Origin: JANOBJ01 sp031411575
GTDB taxonomy: Bacteria; Pseudomonadota; Gammaproteobacteria; Burkholderiales; Burkholderiaceae_C
NCBI GenBank assembly: GCA_031411575.1
Contig: JANOBJ010000042.1
Span: 1 to 14,012, forward strand
Reading direction: 5' to 3'
Length of the DNA: 14,012 nt
Below, in pieces: positions 6,200 to 11,597 of this stretch (its first letter is position 1; the number at the start of each line of letters is the position of its first letter). The translations under genes were made by a program, and so were the position numbers. The notes below the pieces were generated by a model. It had not been told where the DNA came from and did no database searches. It was given only the letters and a program-made list of their open reading frames with translations.

Positions 6200-6631
6200 T
6201 CAGGCGACACTGCCGCCGGCAGCTTCGATCGCCGCCTTGGCACCAGCCGTTGCACCAATGCCGTTGAGCTTGACTGCCTTGCTGATTGCGCCGGACTTGA
6301 TCACCTTGACCACCTTGGCGAGCTCGCCGACGAGACCCGCTTGCTTCAGCGTCAGCAAGTCGACTTCGGCGACCGCCAGACGGTCAAGTGCCGTCAACGT
6401 CACCTCAGCGTTGAACTTGAGCAACTGCGACTTAAAGCCGCGCTTGGGCAAGCGGCGCTGAAGCGGCATTTGCCCGCCCTCAAAGCCAACCTTGTGGTAA
6501 CCACCCGCACGAGACTTTTGACCCTTGTGGCCACGGCCGGCGGTCTTGCCGAGGCCGGACCCGATGCCACGACCAACGCGACGCCTGGCGTGTTTTGAGC
6601 CCCCCGCGGGCTTGATGTCATTGAGTTCCAT
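6200..6631 (-). CDS. rplO: 50S ribosomal protein L15
   Basis: 143 residues, the expected size. The glycine- and arginine-rich N-terminus (MELNDIKPAGGSKHARRRVG, then RGIGSGLGKTAGRGHKGQKS) is diagnostic and threads into 23S rRNA; the C-terminal globular part includes VKVIKSGAISKAVKLNGIGA. L15 is a late-assembling 50S protein. ATG start with a weak GAGAGA site. It is 10 nt after rpmD and 22 nt before secY, as in most bacteria. Confidence 0.98.
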   Translation of the reverse strand: MELNDIKPAGGSKHARRRVGRGIGSGLGKTAGRGHKGQKSRAGGYHKVGFEGGQMPLQRRLPKRGFKSQLLKFNAEVTLTALDRLAVAEVDLLTLKQAGLVGELAKVVKVIKSGAISKAVKLNGIGATAGAKAAIEAAGGSVA

Positions 6632-6641
6632 TGTCTGTCTC

Positions 6642-6824
6642 TCAGAGCACTTTAACCAGATAACTGATTTTGTTGATCATGCCGCGTACTGCGGGCGTGT
6701 CTTGCAATTCACTCGTGCTATTGAGCTTGCGCAGACCCAAGCCACGAACCGTGGCGCGGTGCGATTCCTTGCAGCCGATCGGGCTGCGAACCAATTGCAC
6801 CTTGACTGTTTGTTGCATTGTCAT
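6642..6824 (-). CDS. rpmD: 50S ribosomal protein L30
   Basis: 60 residues, the normal size for bacterial L30. The core VKVQLVRSPIGCKESHRATV and RGLGLRKLNSTSELQDTPAV contain the conserved GL-L-K and DTP segments, and NKISYLVKVL ends it. The gene may start at the first ATG (MTMQQ) or two codons later (MQQ); both are plausible because the ribosome site is poor (AGG about 8 nt upstream of the first ATG). It lies 14 nt after rpsE and 10 nt before rplO. Confidence 0.96.
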   Translation of the reverse strand: MTMQQTVKVQLVRSPIGCKESHRATVRGLGLRKLNSTSELQDTPAVRGMINKISYLVKVL

Positions 6825-6838
6825 TGGGGACCTATTGA

Positions 6839-7357
6839 TCAGGCAAAGATTTCTTCAACCGACTTGCCGCGCTTGGCTGCCACTTCTGACGCGGTAGTGG
6901 ATTTGATGAGCGCATCAAAAGTCGCGCGAACCATGTTGTAGGGGTTGGATGATCCGTGGCTCTTGGCCACAATATCGGTGATACCCATCACCTCGAAAAC
7001 AGCGCGCATCGGACCACCCGCGATAATGCCGGTACCCTTGGGGGCAGGCGCCATCATGACCATCGCTGCGCCATGCTGGCCAAACACATTGTGGTGAATG
7101 GTGCCGTTGCGCAGGGACACCTTGGTCATGTTGCGACGGGCTTCTTCCATGGCCTTCTGCACCGCAGCCGGCACCTCCTTGGATTTGCCCTTGCCCATGC
7201 CGACGCGGCCATCGCCGTCACCAACCACCGTCAGCGCCGCAAAGCCGAGGATACGACCGCCCTTGACCACTTTGGTCACACGGTTCACGGCGATCATCTT
7301 TTCGCGCATGCCGTCTTCGGGACCGTCACCTTGCGTTTTGGGTTGAAACTTAGCCAT
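6839..7357 (-). CDS. rpsE: 30S ribosomal protein S5
   Basis: 172 residues. The N-terminal double-stranded-RNA-like domain includes EKMIAVNRVTKVVKGGRILG and GDGDGRVGMGKGKSKEVPAA. The C-terminal domain holds GTGIIAGGPMRAVFEVMGIT and GSSNPYNMVRATFDAL. S5 lies at the mRNA entry side of the 30S and affects decoding accuracy. Residues linked in E. coli to spectinomycin resistance map to the loop near RVTKVVKGGR, which looks wild type. ATG start, weak ribosome site, 17 nt after rplR. Confidence 0.98.
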   Translation of the reverse strand: MAKFQPKTQGDGPEDGMREKMIAVNRVTKVVKGGRILGFAALTVVGDGDGRVGMGKGKSKEVPAAVQKAMEEARRNMTKVSLRNGTIHHNVFGQHGAAMVMMAPAPKGTGIIAGGPMRAVFEVMGITDIVAKSHGSSNPYNMVRATFDALIKSTTASEVAAKRGKSVEEIFA

Positions 7358-7374
7358 ATATATTTCCGATCCGC

Positions 7375-7740
7375 TTAGAACTGCAAGCCAGCTTCGCGTG
7401 CTGCATCAGCCAGCGCCTTGACGCGGCCGTGGTACGCAAAACCTGCGCGATCAAATGCAACCTTCTCGACACCGGCTGCCTTCGCCTTTTCTGCGATGAG
7501 CTTTCCGATGGCCTGCGCAGCGGCAGCATTGCCGCCCTTGCCCGCTCCGCCAAGCGATTTGCGCACATCGGCCTGGGCCGTCGAAGCGCTTGCCAACACC
7601 TTGCTGCCGTCGCCCGAGATCACGCTCGCGTAGATGTGCAGGTTGGTGCGATTCACCGTCAGGCGCGCAACGCCTTGGGTGGCGATACGGATGCGGGTTT
7701 GCTTGGCGCGACGAAGACGCTGCTCTTTCTTGGTCAACAT
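7375..7740 (-). CDS. rplR: 50S ribosomal protein L18
   Basis: 121 residues. The basic N-terminus MLTKKEQRLRRAKQTRIRIA leads into a core with RLTVNRTNLHIYASVI, and the C-terminus has VAFDRAGFAYHGRVKALADA and AREAGLQF, all typical of bacterial L18. L18 binds 5S rRNA together with L5, encoded upstream in the same operon. ATG start with a TAAGGAG ribosome site, 11 nt after rplF and 17 nt before rpsE. Confidence 0.98.
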   Translation of the reverse strand: MLTKKEQRLRRAKQTRIRIATQGVARLTVNRTNLHIYASVISGDGSKVLASASTAQADVRKSLGGAGKGGNAAAAQAIGKLIAEKAKAAGVEKVAFDRAGFAYHGRVKALADAAREAGLQF

Positions 7741-7751
7741 GATGTCGCTCC

Positions 7752-8285
7752 TTACTTCTTCTTGGTCTCTTTGATCGTGATCTTCTCGTCCGCATAGCGG
7801 ATGCCTTTGCCCTTATAGGGCTCGGGCGGGCGAATCGCACGAATCTCGGCTGCGATCTGGCCGACGCGCTGTCGGTCAGCCCCTTTGATCACGATTTCGG
7901 TTGGCGCAGGTGTTGCCACCGTAATGCCAGCCGGCATGTCTTTGTTGACCGGGTGCGAGAAGCCAACGGTCAGGTTCAGCTTGGAACCTTGGGCTTGCGC
8001 TTTGTAGCCCACGCCAACCAGGCTCAGCTTCTTCTCGAAGCCTTTGCTGACACCCTGCACCATGTTGTTCACCAGCTGACGCAGCGTGCCGCTCATGGCA
8101 TTCGCCTCACGCGACTCATTGGCCGGCTCGAAGCTCAGCTTGCCGTCTTTGCTGGTCACCTTGACCAGGGCGTTTTGGGCCAGCAACAACACGCCGCCGG
8201 TTCCTTTGACGCTGATCTGGTCTTCCTTGATCGATACGTCCACACCAGCGGGGACGACAACAGGCATTTTTCCTACTCGGGACAT
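7752..8285 (-). CDS. rplF: 50S ribosomal protein L6
   Basis: 177 residues from the ATG at 8283-8285 (MSRVGKMPVVVPAGVDVSIK), the family length. The frame stays open for 17 more codons upstream, but that stretch overlaps rpsH and lacks L6 character, while this ATG has a GGGAGG ribosome site. Two L6 repeats are visible; the second contains VGVGYKAQAQGSKLNLTVGF and the signature PEPYKGKGIRYADEKI. L6 lies near the factor-binding region at the base of the L7/L12 stalk. It is 16 nt after rpsH. Confidence 0.98.
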   Translation of the reverse strand: MSRVGKMPVVVPAGVDVSIKEDQISVKGTGGVLLLAQNALVKVTSKDGKLSFEPANESREANAMSGTLRQLVNNMVQGVSKGFEKKLSLVGVGYKAQAQGSKLNLTVGFSHPVNKDMPAGITVATPAPTEIVIKGADRQRVGQIAAEIRAIRPPEPYKGKGIRYADEKITIKETKKK

Positions 8286-8301
8286 TTTTTCATTCCTCCC
8301 T

Positions 8302-8697
8302 TTAGGCCACGTAGCACAGCACTTCGCCACCGACACCGGTTGCGCGCGCCTTGCGATCCGTCATGACGCCCTTGGGCGTCGTGACAATCGCCACGCCCAG
8401 GCCATTCATCACCTGCGGAATAGCGCCATGGCCTTTGTAGACGCGCAGGCCGGGACGGCTCACGCGCTCGATACGCTCGATCACCGGGCGACCGGCGTAG
8501 TACTTCAGGGCGATTTCAAGCTCGGCCTTGCCGGCTTCGGTCTTGACCTCGAAGCCGTCGATGTAGCCCTCGTCCTTCAACACCTGCGCGATGGCAATCT
8601 TCACTTTGGAAGAAGGCACCGATACCGAGGTTTTGGCGACCATCTGCGCATTGCGGATGCGCGTCAGCAGGTCGGCGATTGGATCACTCATGCTCAT
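8302..8697 (-). CDS. rpsH: 30S ribosomal protein S8
   Basis: 131 residues, typical. The N-terminal part has SDPIADLLTRIRNAQMVAKT and the C-terminal part GLGVAIVTTPKGVMTDRKAR followed by GVGGEVLCYVA, the conserved end. S8 binds the central domain of 16S rRNA; in E. coli it also represses the spc operon at rplX-rplE. The first ATG (MSMSD) is preferred because GGAGAG lies about 8 nt upstream; a start at the second methionine is possible. It lies 21 nt after rpsN. Confidence 0.98.
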   Translation of the reverse strand: MSMSDPIADLLTRIRNAQMVAKTSVSVPSSKVKIAIAQVLKDEGYIDGFEVKTEAGKAELEIALKYYAGRPVIERIERVSRPGLRVYKGHGAIPQVMNGLGVAIVTTPKGVMTDRKARATGVGGEVLCYVA

Positions 8698-8718
8698 GTT
8701 GTATCTCTCCTGCCTGGC

Positions 8719-9024
8719 TTACCAGCTGGCCTTGACCATGCCCGGGATATCGCCAGCAAAGGCCATTTCGCGGATCTTGGCGCGACCGAGGCCGAACTGG
8801 CGGAACGTGCCGCGCGGGCGGCCAGTGATCTCGCAGCGGTTGCGCTGACGCGTAGGGTTCGCGTTGCGCGGAAGCTTCTGCAGGCCGAGTCGAGCGGCAG
8901 CCCGCTCATCGTCGCTGCGCTTCATGTCGCCAGCGATCGCCTTCAGCTCTGCATGCTTCTTGGCGTACTTCGCGACCAAGCGGTCCCGCTTGAGCTCGCG
9001 CTCGATTAAAGCCATTTTTGCCAC
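8719..9024 (-). CDS. rpsN: 30S ribosomal protein S14, zinc-free type
   Basis: 101 residues from a GTG start at 9022-9024 (MAKMALIERELKRDRLVAKY), the length of the zinc-free long S14. The GTG is chosen over the ATG three codons later because GAGG lies 6 nt upstream and it gives the family's N-terminus; the frame upstream of the GTG overlaps rplE. The C-terminus has RNRCEITGRPRGTFRQFGLG and ends MVKASW. There is no CxxC pair of the zinc form. S14 is a late-binding protein of the 30S head. It lies 8 nt after rplE. Confidence 0.97.
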   Translation of the reverse strand: MAKMALIERELKRDRLVAKYAKKHAELKAIAGDMKRSDDERAAARLGLQKLPRNANPTRQRNRCEITGRPRGTFRQFGLGRAKIREMAFAGDIPGMVKASW

Positions 9025-9032
9025 GATTAACC

Positions 9033-9572
9033 TCAGTTCTTGAACGGGAAACGGAAGCCGGCGAGCAGTGCCTTGCACTCTTCGTCGTTCTTGGCCGTCG
9101 TGGTGATGCTGATATTGAGACCGCGCAAGGCATCTACCTTGTCGTACTCAATCTCAGGGAAGATGATCTGTTCTTTGACGCCGATGTTGTAGTTGCCACG
9201 GCCATCAAACGCGCGGCCGGAGATACCCCGGAAGTCGCGTACACGGGGCAGGGCCACGGTGACGAAACGGTCCAGGAACTCATACATCTGAACGCCACGC
9301 AGCGTGACCATGCACCCAATGGCCTGACCTTCGCGGATCTTGAAACCGGCGATGGCTTTCTTGGCCTTGGTGACAACCGGCTTTTGGCCAGCAATCTTGG
9401 TCAGGTCGCCCACGGCGTTATCCATAACCTTCTTGTCTGAAACAGCCTCGCTCACACCCATGTTGAGCGTGATCTTGGTCAGACGCGGCACCTGCATGGG
9501 TGATTTGTAGCCAAACTTGGCTATCAGCTCAGGCGCTACTTTTTCGCGGTAATGTTGTTGGAGTCGTGCCAT
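9033..9572 (-). CDS. rplE: 50S ribosomal protein L5
   Basis: 179 residues, the family length. It begins MARLQQHYREKVAPELIAKF and includes KITLNMGVSEAVSDKKVMDN, TLRGVQMYEFLDRFVTVALP and RDFRGISGRAFDGRGNYNIG, the conserved L5 core. It ends in GFRFPFKN. L5 binds 5S rRNA and forms the central bridge to S13. ATG start with AAGGGC upstream, 12 nt after rplX. In E. coli the S8 repressor site spans the start of this gene; I cannot confirm an equivalent fold by eye. Confidence 0.98.
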   Translation of the reverse strand: MARLQQHYREKVAPELIAKFGYKSPMQVPRLTKITLNMGVSEAVSDKKVMDNAVGDLTKIAGQKPVVTKAKKAIAGFKIREGQAIGCMVTLRGVQMYEFLDRFVTVALPRVRDFRGISGRAFDGRGNYNIGVKEQIIFPEIEYDKVDALRGLNISITTTAKNDEECKALLAGFRFPFKN

Positions 9573-9584
9573 GATGATTTGCCC

Positions 9585-9905
9585 TTAGGCCACCTTGATT
9601 TCTTCACCACTGGACTTGAACACGCGCACGCGCTTGCCATCTGCCAGCAGTTTGATGCCCACACGGTCAGCCTTGCCGGTGGCGGCGTTGTAGATCGCCA
9701 CGTTCGACTGGTGAATCGGCATGGACTTCTCGACGATGCCACCCGTCGTACCCTTGAGCGGGTTCGGCTTGGTGTGCTTCTTGACGAGGTTGATGCCCTC
9801 GACCAGGACGTGGGAATCGTCCTTGCGCAGGGAAACCTTGCCGCGCTTGCCCTTGTCGCGGCCAGCCAGCACGATGATTTCGTCGCCTTTGCGAATCTTG
9901 TTCAT
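9585..9905 (-). CDS. rplX: 50S ribosomal protein L24
   Basis: 106 residues. The N-terminal KOW motif is clear: IRKGDEIIVLAGRDKGKRGK, followed by VLVEGINLVKKHTKPNPLKG. It ends SSGEEIKVA. L24 is an assembly initiator that binds the 5' part of 23S rRNA near the exit tunnel. ATG start with an AAGGA ribosome site, 9 nt after rplN and 12 nt before rplE. Confidence 0.98.
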   Translation of the reverse strand: MNKIRKGDEIIVLAGRDKGKRGKVSLRKDDSHVLVEGINLVKKHTKPNPLKGTTGGIVEKSMPIHQSNVAIYNAATGKADRVGIKLLADGKRVRVFKSSGEEIKVA

Positions 9906-9914
9906 GGCGGGTCC

Positions 9915-10283
9915 TTACAGAACTTCAGGGGCCAGGGACACGATCTTCATGAACTTCTCGGTCCGCAATTCACGCGTGACCGGGCCGAAGATGCGGGTGC
10001 CGATGGGCTCCAGCTTGTTGTTGAGCAGCACGGCGGCATTGCCGTCGAACTTGACCAGCGAGCCATCACCGCGGCGGATGCCCTTGGCGGTGCGAACCAC
10101 CACCGCGCTGTAGATCTCGCCTTTTTTGACGCGACCACGCGGAGCAGCTTCCTTGATGCTCACCTTGATGATGTCGCCAACGCTTGCGTACCGACGCTTG
10201 GAGCCGCCCAGCACCTTGATGCACAGGACGGATTTCGCGCCAGTATTGTCGGCAACTTCTAACCGGGATTCAGTCTGGATCAT
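9915..10283 (-). CDS. rplN: 50S ribosomal protein L14, first gene of the operon
   Basis: 122 residues from the ATG at 10281-10283, the exact family length, beginning MIQTESRLEVADNTGAKSVL. The open frame extends 14 codons upstream, but that part has no L14 similarity. The L14 signature GDIIKVSIKEAAPRGRVKKG and the end FMKIVSLAPEVL are present. L14 lies at the subunit interface. The ribosome site is poor (GGGA about 10 nt upstream). It is the first gene of this operon: rpsQ is absent and a terminator plus promoter lie upstream, with a leader of about 150 nt. Confidence 0.98.
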   Translation of the reverse strand: MIQTESRLEVADNTGAKSVLCIKVLGGSKRRYASVGDIIKVSIKEAAPRGRVKKGEIYSAVVVRTAKGIRRGDGSLVKFDGNAAVLLNNKLEPIGTRIFGPVTRELRTEKFMKIVSLAPEVL

Positions 10284-10370
10284 TTCAATTTTTCCCAACT
10301 TGTACCGAAGTGGCCTTGGCGTCAAACTTCGACACCAAACGAAACCCGGTCAGTCTTGGGCCCGTCGTCA

Positions 10371-10393
10371 GCGCCATGAACCACTCATGGCGC
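10371..10393 (-). promoter_or_regulatory. Perfect 9-bp hairpin in the rplN leader
   Basis: On the transcript GCGCCATGA (10393-10385) pairs with TCATGGCGC (10379-10371) around a 5-nt loop. It lies about 40 nt after the predicted start site and about 90 nt before the rplN ATG. The stem also contains the ATG of a six-codon frame (MSGSWR, stop at 10368-10370) preceded by AAAGG. It could be an autoregulatory or attenuation structure of the spc operon; its ligand is unknown. Confidence 0.55.
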
Positions 10394-10438
10394 CTTTGCT
10401 GGGCAGAATATTCCGCTGTTTTTCAAGCGAAGCCTGCG

Positions 10439-10467
10439 ATTATGGCACAAAAGAAAAGGCGGGTCAA
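10439..10467 (-). promoter_or_regulatory. Sigma-70 promoter of the spc-alpha operon
   Basis: The minus strand reads TTGACC (plus 10462-10467), 17 bp, then CATAAT (plus 10439-10444), with a TG one base upstream of the -10 box (TGCCATAAT, extended -10). The predicted start is near 10432, giving an rplN leader of about 150 nt. The -35 box lies inside the hairpin of the upstream gene's terminator. Element match, spacing and position before a major operon all support it. Confidence 0.8.
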
Positions 10468-10476
10468 TGCCCGCCT
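10450..10476 (-). terminator. Rho-independent terminator of the membrane-protein gene
   Basis: On the minus strand AGGCGGG (10476-10470) pairs with CCCGCCT (10463-10457) around a 6-nt loop, followed by TTTTCTTTT. The GC-rich 7-bp stem and U-rich tail are standard. It separates the 208-residue membrane-protein gene from the ribosomal operon and overlaps the -35 box and spacer of that operon's promoter. Confidence 0.85.
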
Positions 10477-10534
10477 GATTCTTTCCCCTACCCGGCCGCG
10501 TGCGCCCGCCGCGAGGGCGGTACGGCCAAGGGCC

Positions 10535-11161
10535 TCAGCCGGGGTAAGCAACCAGCCTGGTGCCCTGGAAAGCCTCGTATTCGCCGCTGGCCCGGTACTT
10601 GGCCCAGGCCGTCAACACCAGCATCGAAAAGAAGCCGCCCACGATGAGAACGGGGTACGCGGCCATCAGCTCGACGAGCGAGTATTTCCATGACAGCGGC
10701 CTGCCGATGCCCAGCATGGCAGCATAGAACCACGATACGCCAGAGACCGCGCCAGTGAAGATCGCCAGCATTTGCTGGCTGAACGACAGTTTCAGCAAAG
10801 AGCCGGCCTTTTGCATCAGCGGCAGGACGTTACGGTGCAGGACGTAGCCATTCAGGGTGAGCAGCACCACAATCGCAACCTTGGCCTGAAGCTTGGGATT
10901 GGCAAAATATTCCCAACCCTTGATCGACGCGTCCAGCGCGACCACCGCCGCACCCGAGATCCACAGCGCCACCAGCGCAGCCGCCACCGAACTTTGCAGT
11001 TCCGACAGGTGCTTGGCGTCGACCCGGCCACCCGCCTCGCCCTTGAAGAGGTTCCTGACCATGGCCAAGTCACTGGTGAGAACCAGGCCGATGGCGACGC
11101 AGCAGGCGATCAGGTGAACATAAATGACGCCTAGGCGCGTAAATTCCAACGCTGTACTCAT
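10535..11161 (-). CDS. Five-helix inner-membrane protein of unknown function
   Basis: 208 residues; I do not recognise a characterised family. Hydrophobic segments lie at about 10-31, 58-77, 93-109, 130-150 and 161-187, so five membrane helices are likely and no cleavable signal is obvious. His16 at the start of helix 1 (GVIYVHLIACCVAIGLVLTS) and His109 at the end of helix 3 (NGYVLHR) could be metal or haem ligands, as in the loosely similar CopD/DUF2214-type proteins; this is weak. The soluble parts are short. ATG start with a good AAGGAG site (CAAGGAGTACCGCATG). It has its own terminator and a 436-bp spacer upstream, so it is probably monocistronic. Confidence 0.8.
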   Translation of the reverse strand: MSTALEFTRLGVIYVHLIACCVAIGLVLTSDLAMVRNLFKGEAGGRVDAKHLSELQSSVAAALVALWISGAAVVALDASIKGWEYFANPKLQAKVAIVVLLTLNGYVLHRNVLPLMQKAGSLLKLSFSQQMLAIFTGAVSGVSWFYAAMLGIGRPLSWKYSLVELMAAYPVLIVGGFFSMLVLTAWAKYRASGEYEAFQGTRLVAYPG

Positions 11162-11191
11162 GCGGTACTCCTTGTACGGACTAATGGGAGG

Positions 11192-11219
11192 GGCCGAAAC
11201 ACCCCGGATGGGTGCGGCC
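11192..11219 (-). repeat. Leader hairpin upstream of the membrane-protein gene
   Basis: GGCC (11192-11195) and CACCC (11200-11204) pair with GGGTG (11210-11214) and GGCC (11216-11219), a two-part stem with an internal loop. It lies about 30 nt before the start codon and just upstream of the AAGGAG site, so it is probably in the mRNA leader. Function unknown. Confidence 0.4.
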
Positions 11220-11405
11220 TCAGGACCGGGACGCTGACTGCAGCATCACGGCATGCGCCTCGCCCGATATGTGTGAAGCGCCCAGATTACCGAACCGTGT
11301 TGCCTCTGGCTGTCAGCGAGGGTGAAGATGTGTGAGTAAGGGTTTACCCGAAAACACAGTGCGTGGCGGGCTTTCGCGCGTTGCAGATTCCCCGGCCATG
11401 TCGTT

Positions 11406-11430
11406 CAAAGCCACGTCAATCCTGGCTTTG
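11406..11430. repeat. 8-bp inverted repeat CAAAGCCA / TGGCTTTG
   Basis: Exact complements at 11406-11413 and 11423-11430 around a 9-nt loop, about 170 nt after the glpD stop in transcript direction. No T-tract on either side, so it is not a standard terminator. It could be a 3' UTR structure or an operator. Confidence 0.45.
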
Positions 11431-11447
11431 CGCCGTCAGACCAGGTC

Positions 11448-11471
11448 ACCACGGCGTCCCGTCGGCGTGGT
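11448..11471. repeat. Imperfect dyad ACCACG...CGTGGT
   Basis: ACCACG (11448-11453) and CGTGGT (11466-11471) pair, extended by an inner CG/CG pair after a G/G mismatch. It lies close to another dyad (11406-11430), a cluster suggesting structured RNA or protein sites. Function unknown. Confidence 0.4.
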
Positions 11472-11518
11472 CGATACTGACCAGACAAACCTTCGACAGT
11501 TACAAGTTCGTCAGCATG

Positions 11519-11596
11519 CTCTAGCGCCATTTTTTGGCCTTTTATGGCCTGATGTCCGCATCCACTGGTCATTCTTTGCTACTATTATAATAGCAA
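11519..11596. repeat. Possible dispersed intergenic repeat after glpD, with dyad at 11576-11596
   Basis: TTGCTA (11576-11581) and TAGCAA (11591-11596) frame a 21-nt dyad with one mismatch, beginning 1 nt after the glpD stop. About 30 nt further in transcript direction comes GGCCATAAAAGGCC, then an A-run and GGCGCTAG. This combination resembles short dispersed intergenic sequences that I associate with Comamonadaceae. Copy number cannot be judged from one window. Confidence 0.45.
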
Positions 11597-11597
11597 C

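Larger units (their letters stand above)
11162..11597. other. 436-bp intergenic spacer between glpD and the membrane-protein gene, rich in inverted repeats
   Basis: No gene on either strand; a plus-strand frame entering from here is mostly antisense to glpD. It holds at least four dyads: a leader hairpin (11192-11219), CAAAGCCA/TGGCTTTG (11406-11430), ACCACG/CGTGGT (11448-11471) and an AT-rich dyad right after glpD (11576-11596). It should contain the end of the glpD transcript and the promoter of the membrane-protein gene. I found no firm -35/-10 pair. Confidence 0.6.

Noticed and set aside
8286..8336. Upstream extension of L6 by 17 codons
   Set aside because: It overlaps the rpsH 3' end and has no L6 character; the internal ATG has a GGGAGG site and gives the family length.
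8086..9009. Long plus-strand frame of 307 codons across rpsH-rpsN
   Set aside because: Wholly antisense to rplF, rpsH and rpsN, which are certain; long antisense frames are common in GC-rich DNA.
9573..9584. S8 repressor site at the rplX-rplE junction as in E. coli
   Set aside because: The gap is only 12 nt and I could not see a convincing S8-type helix by eye; covariation folding would be needed.
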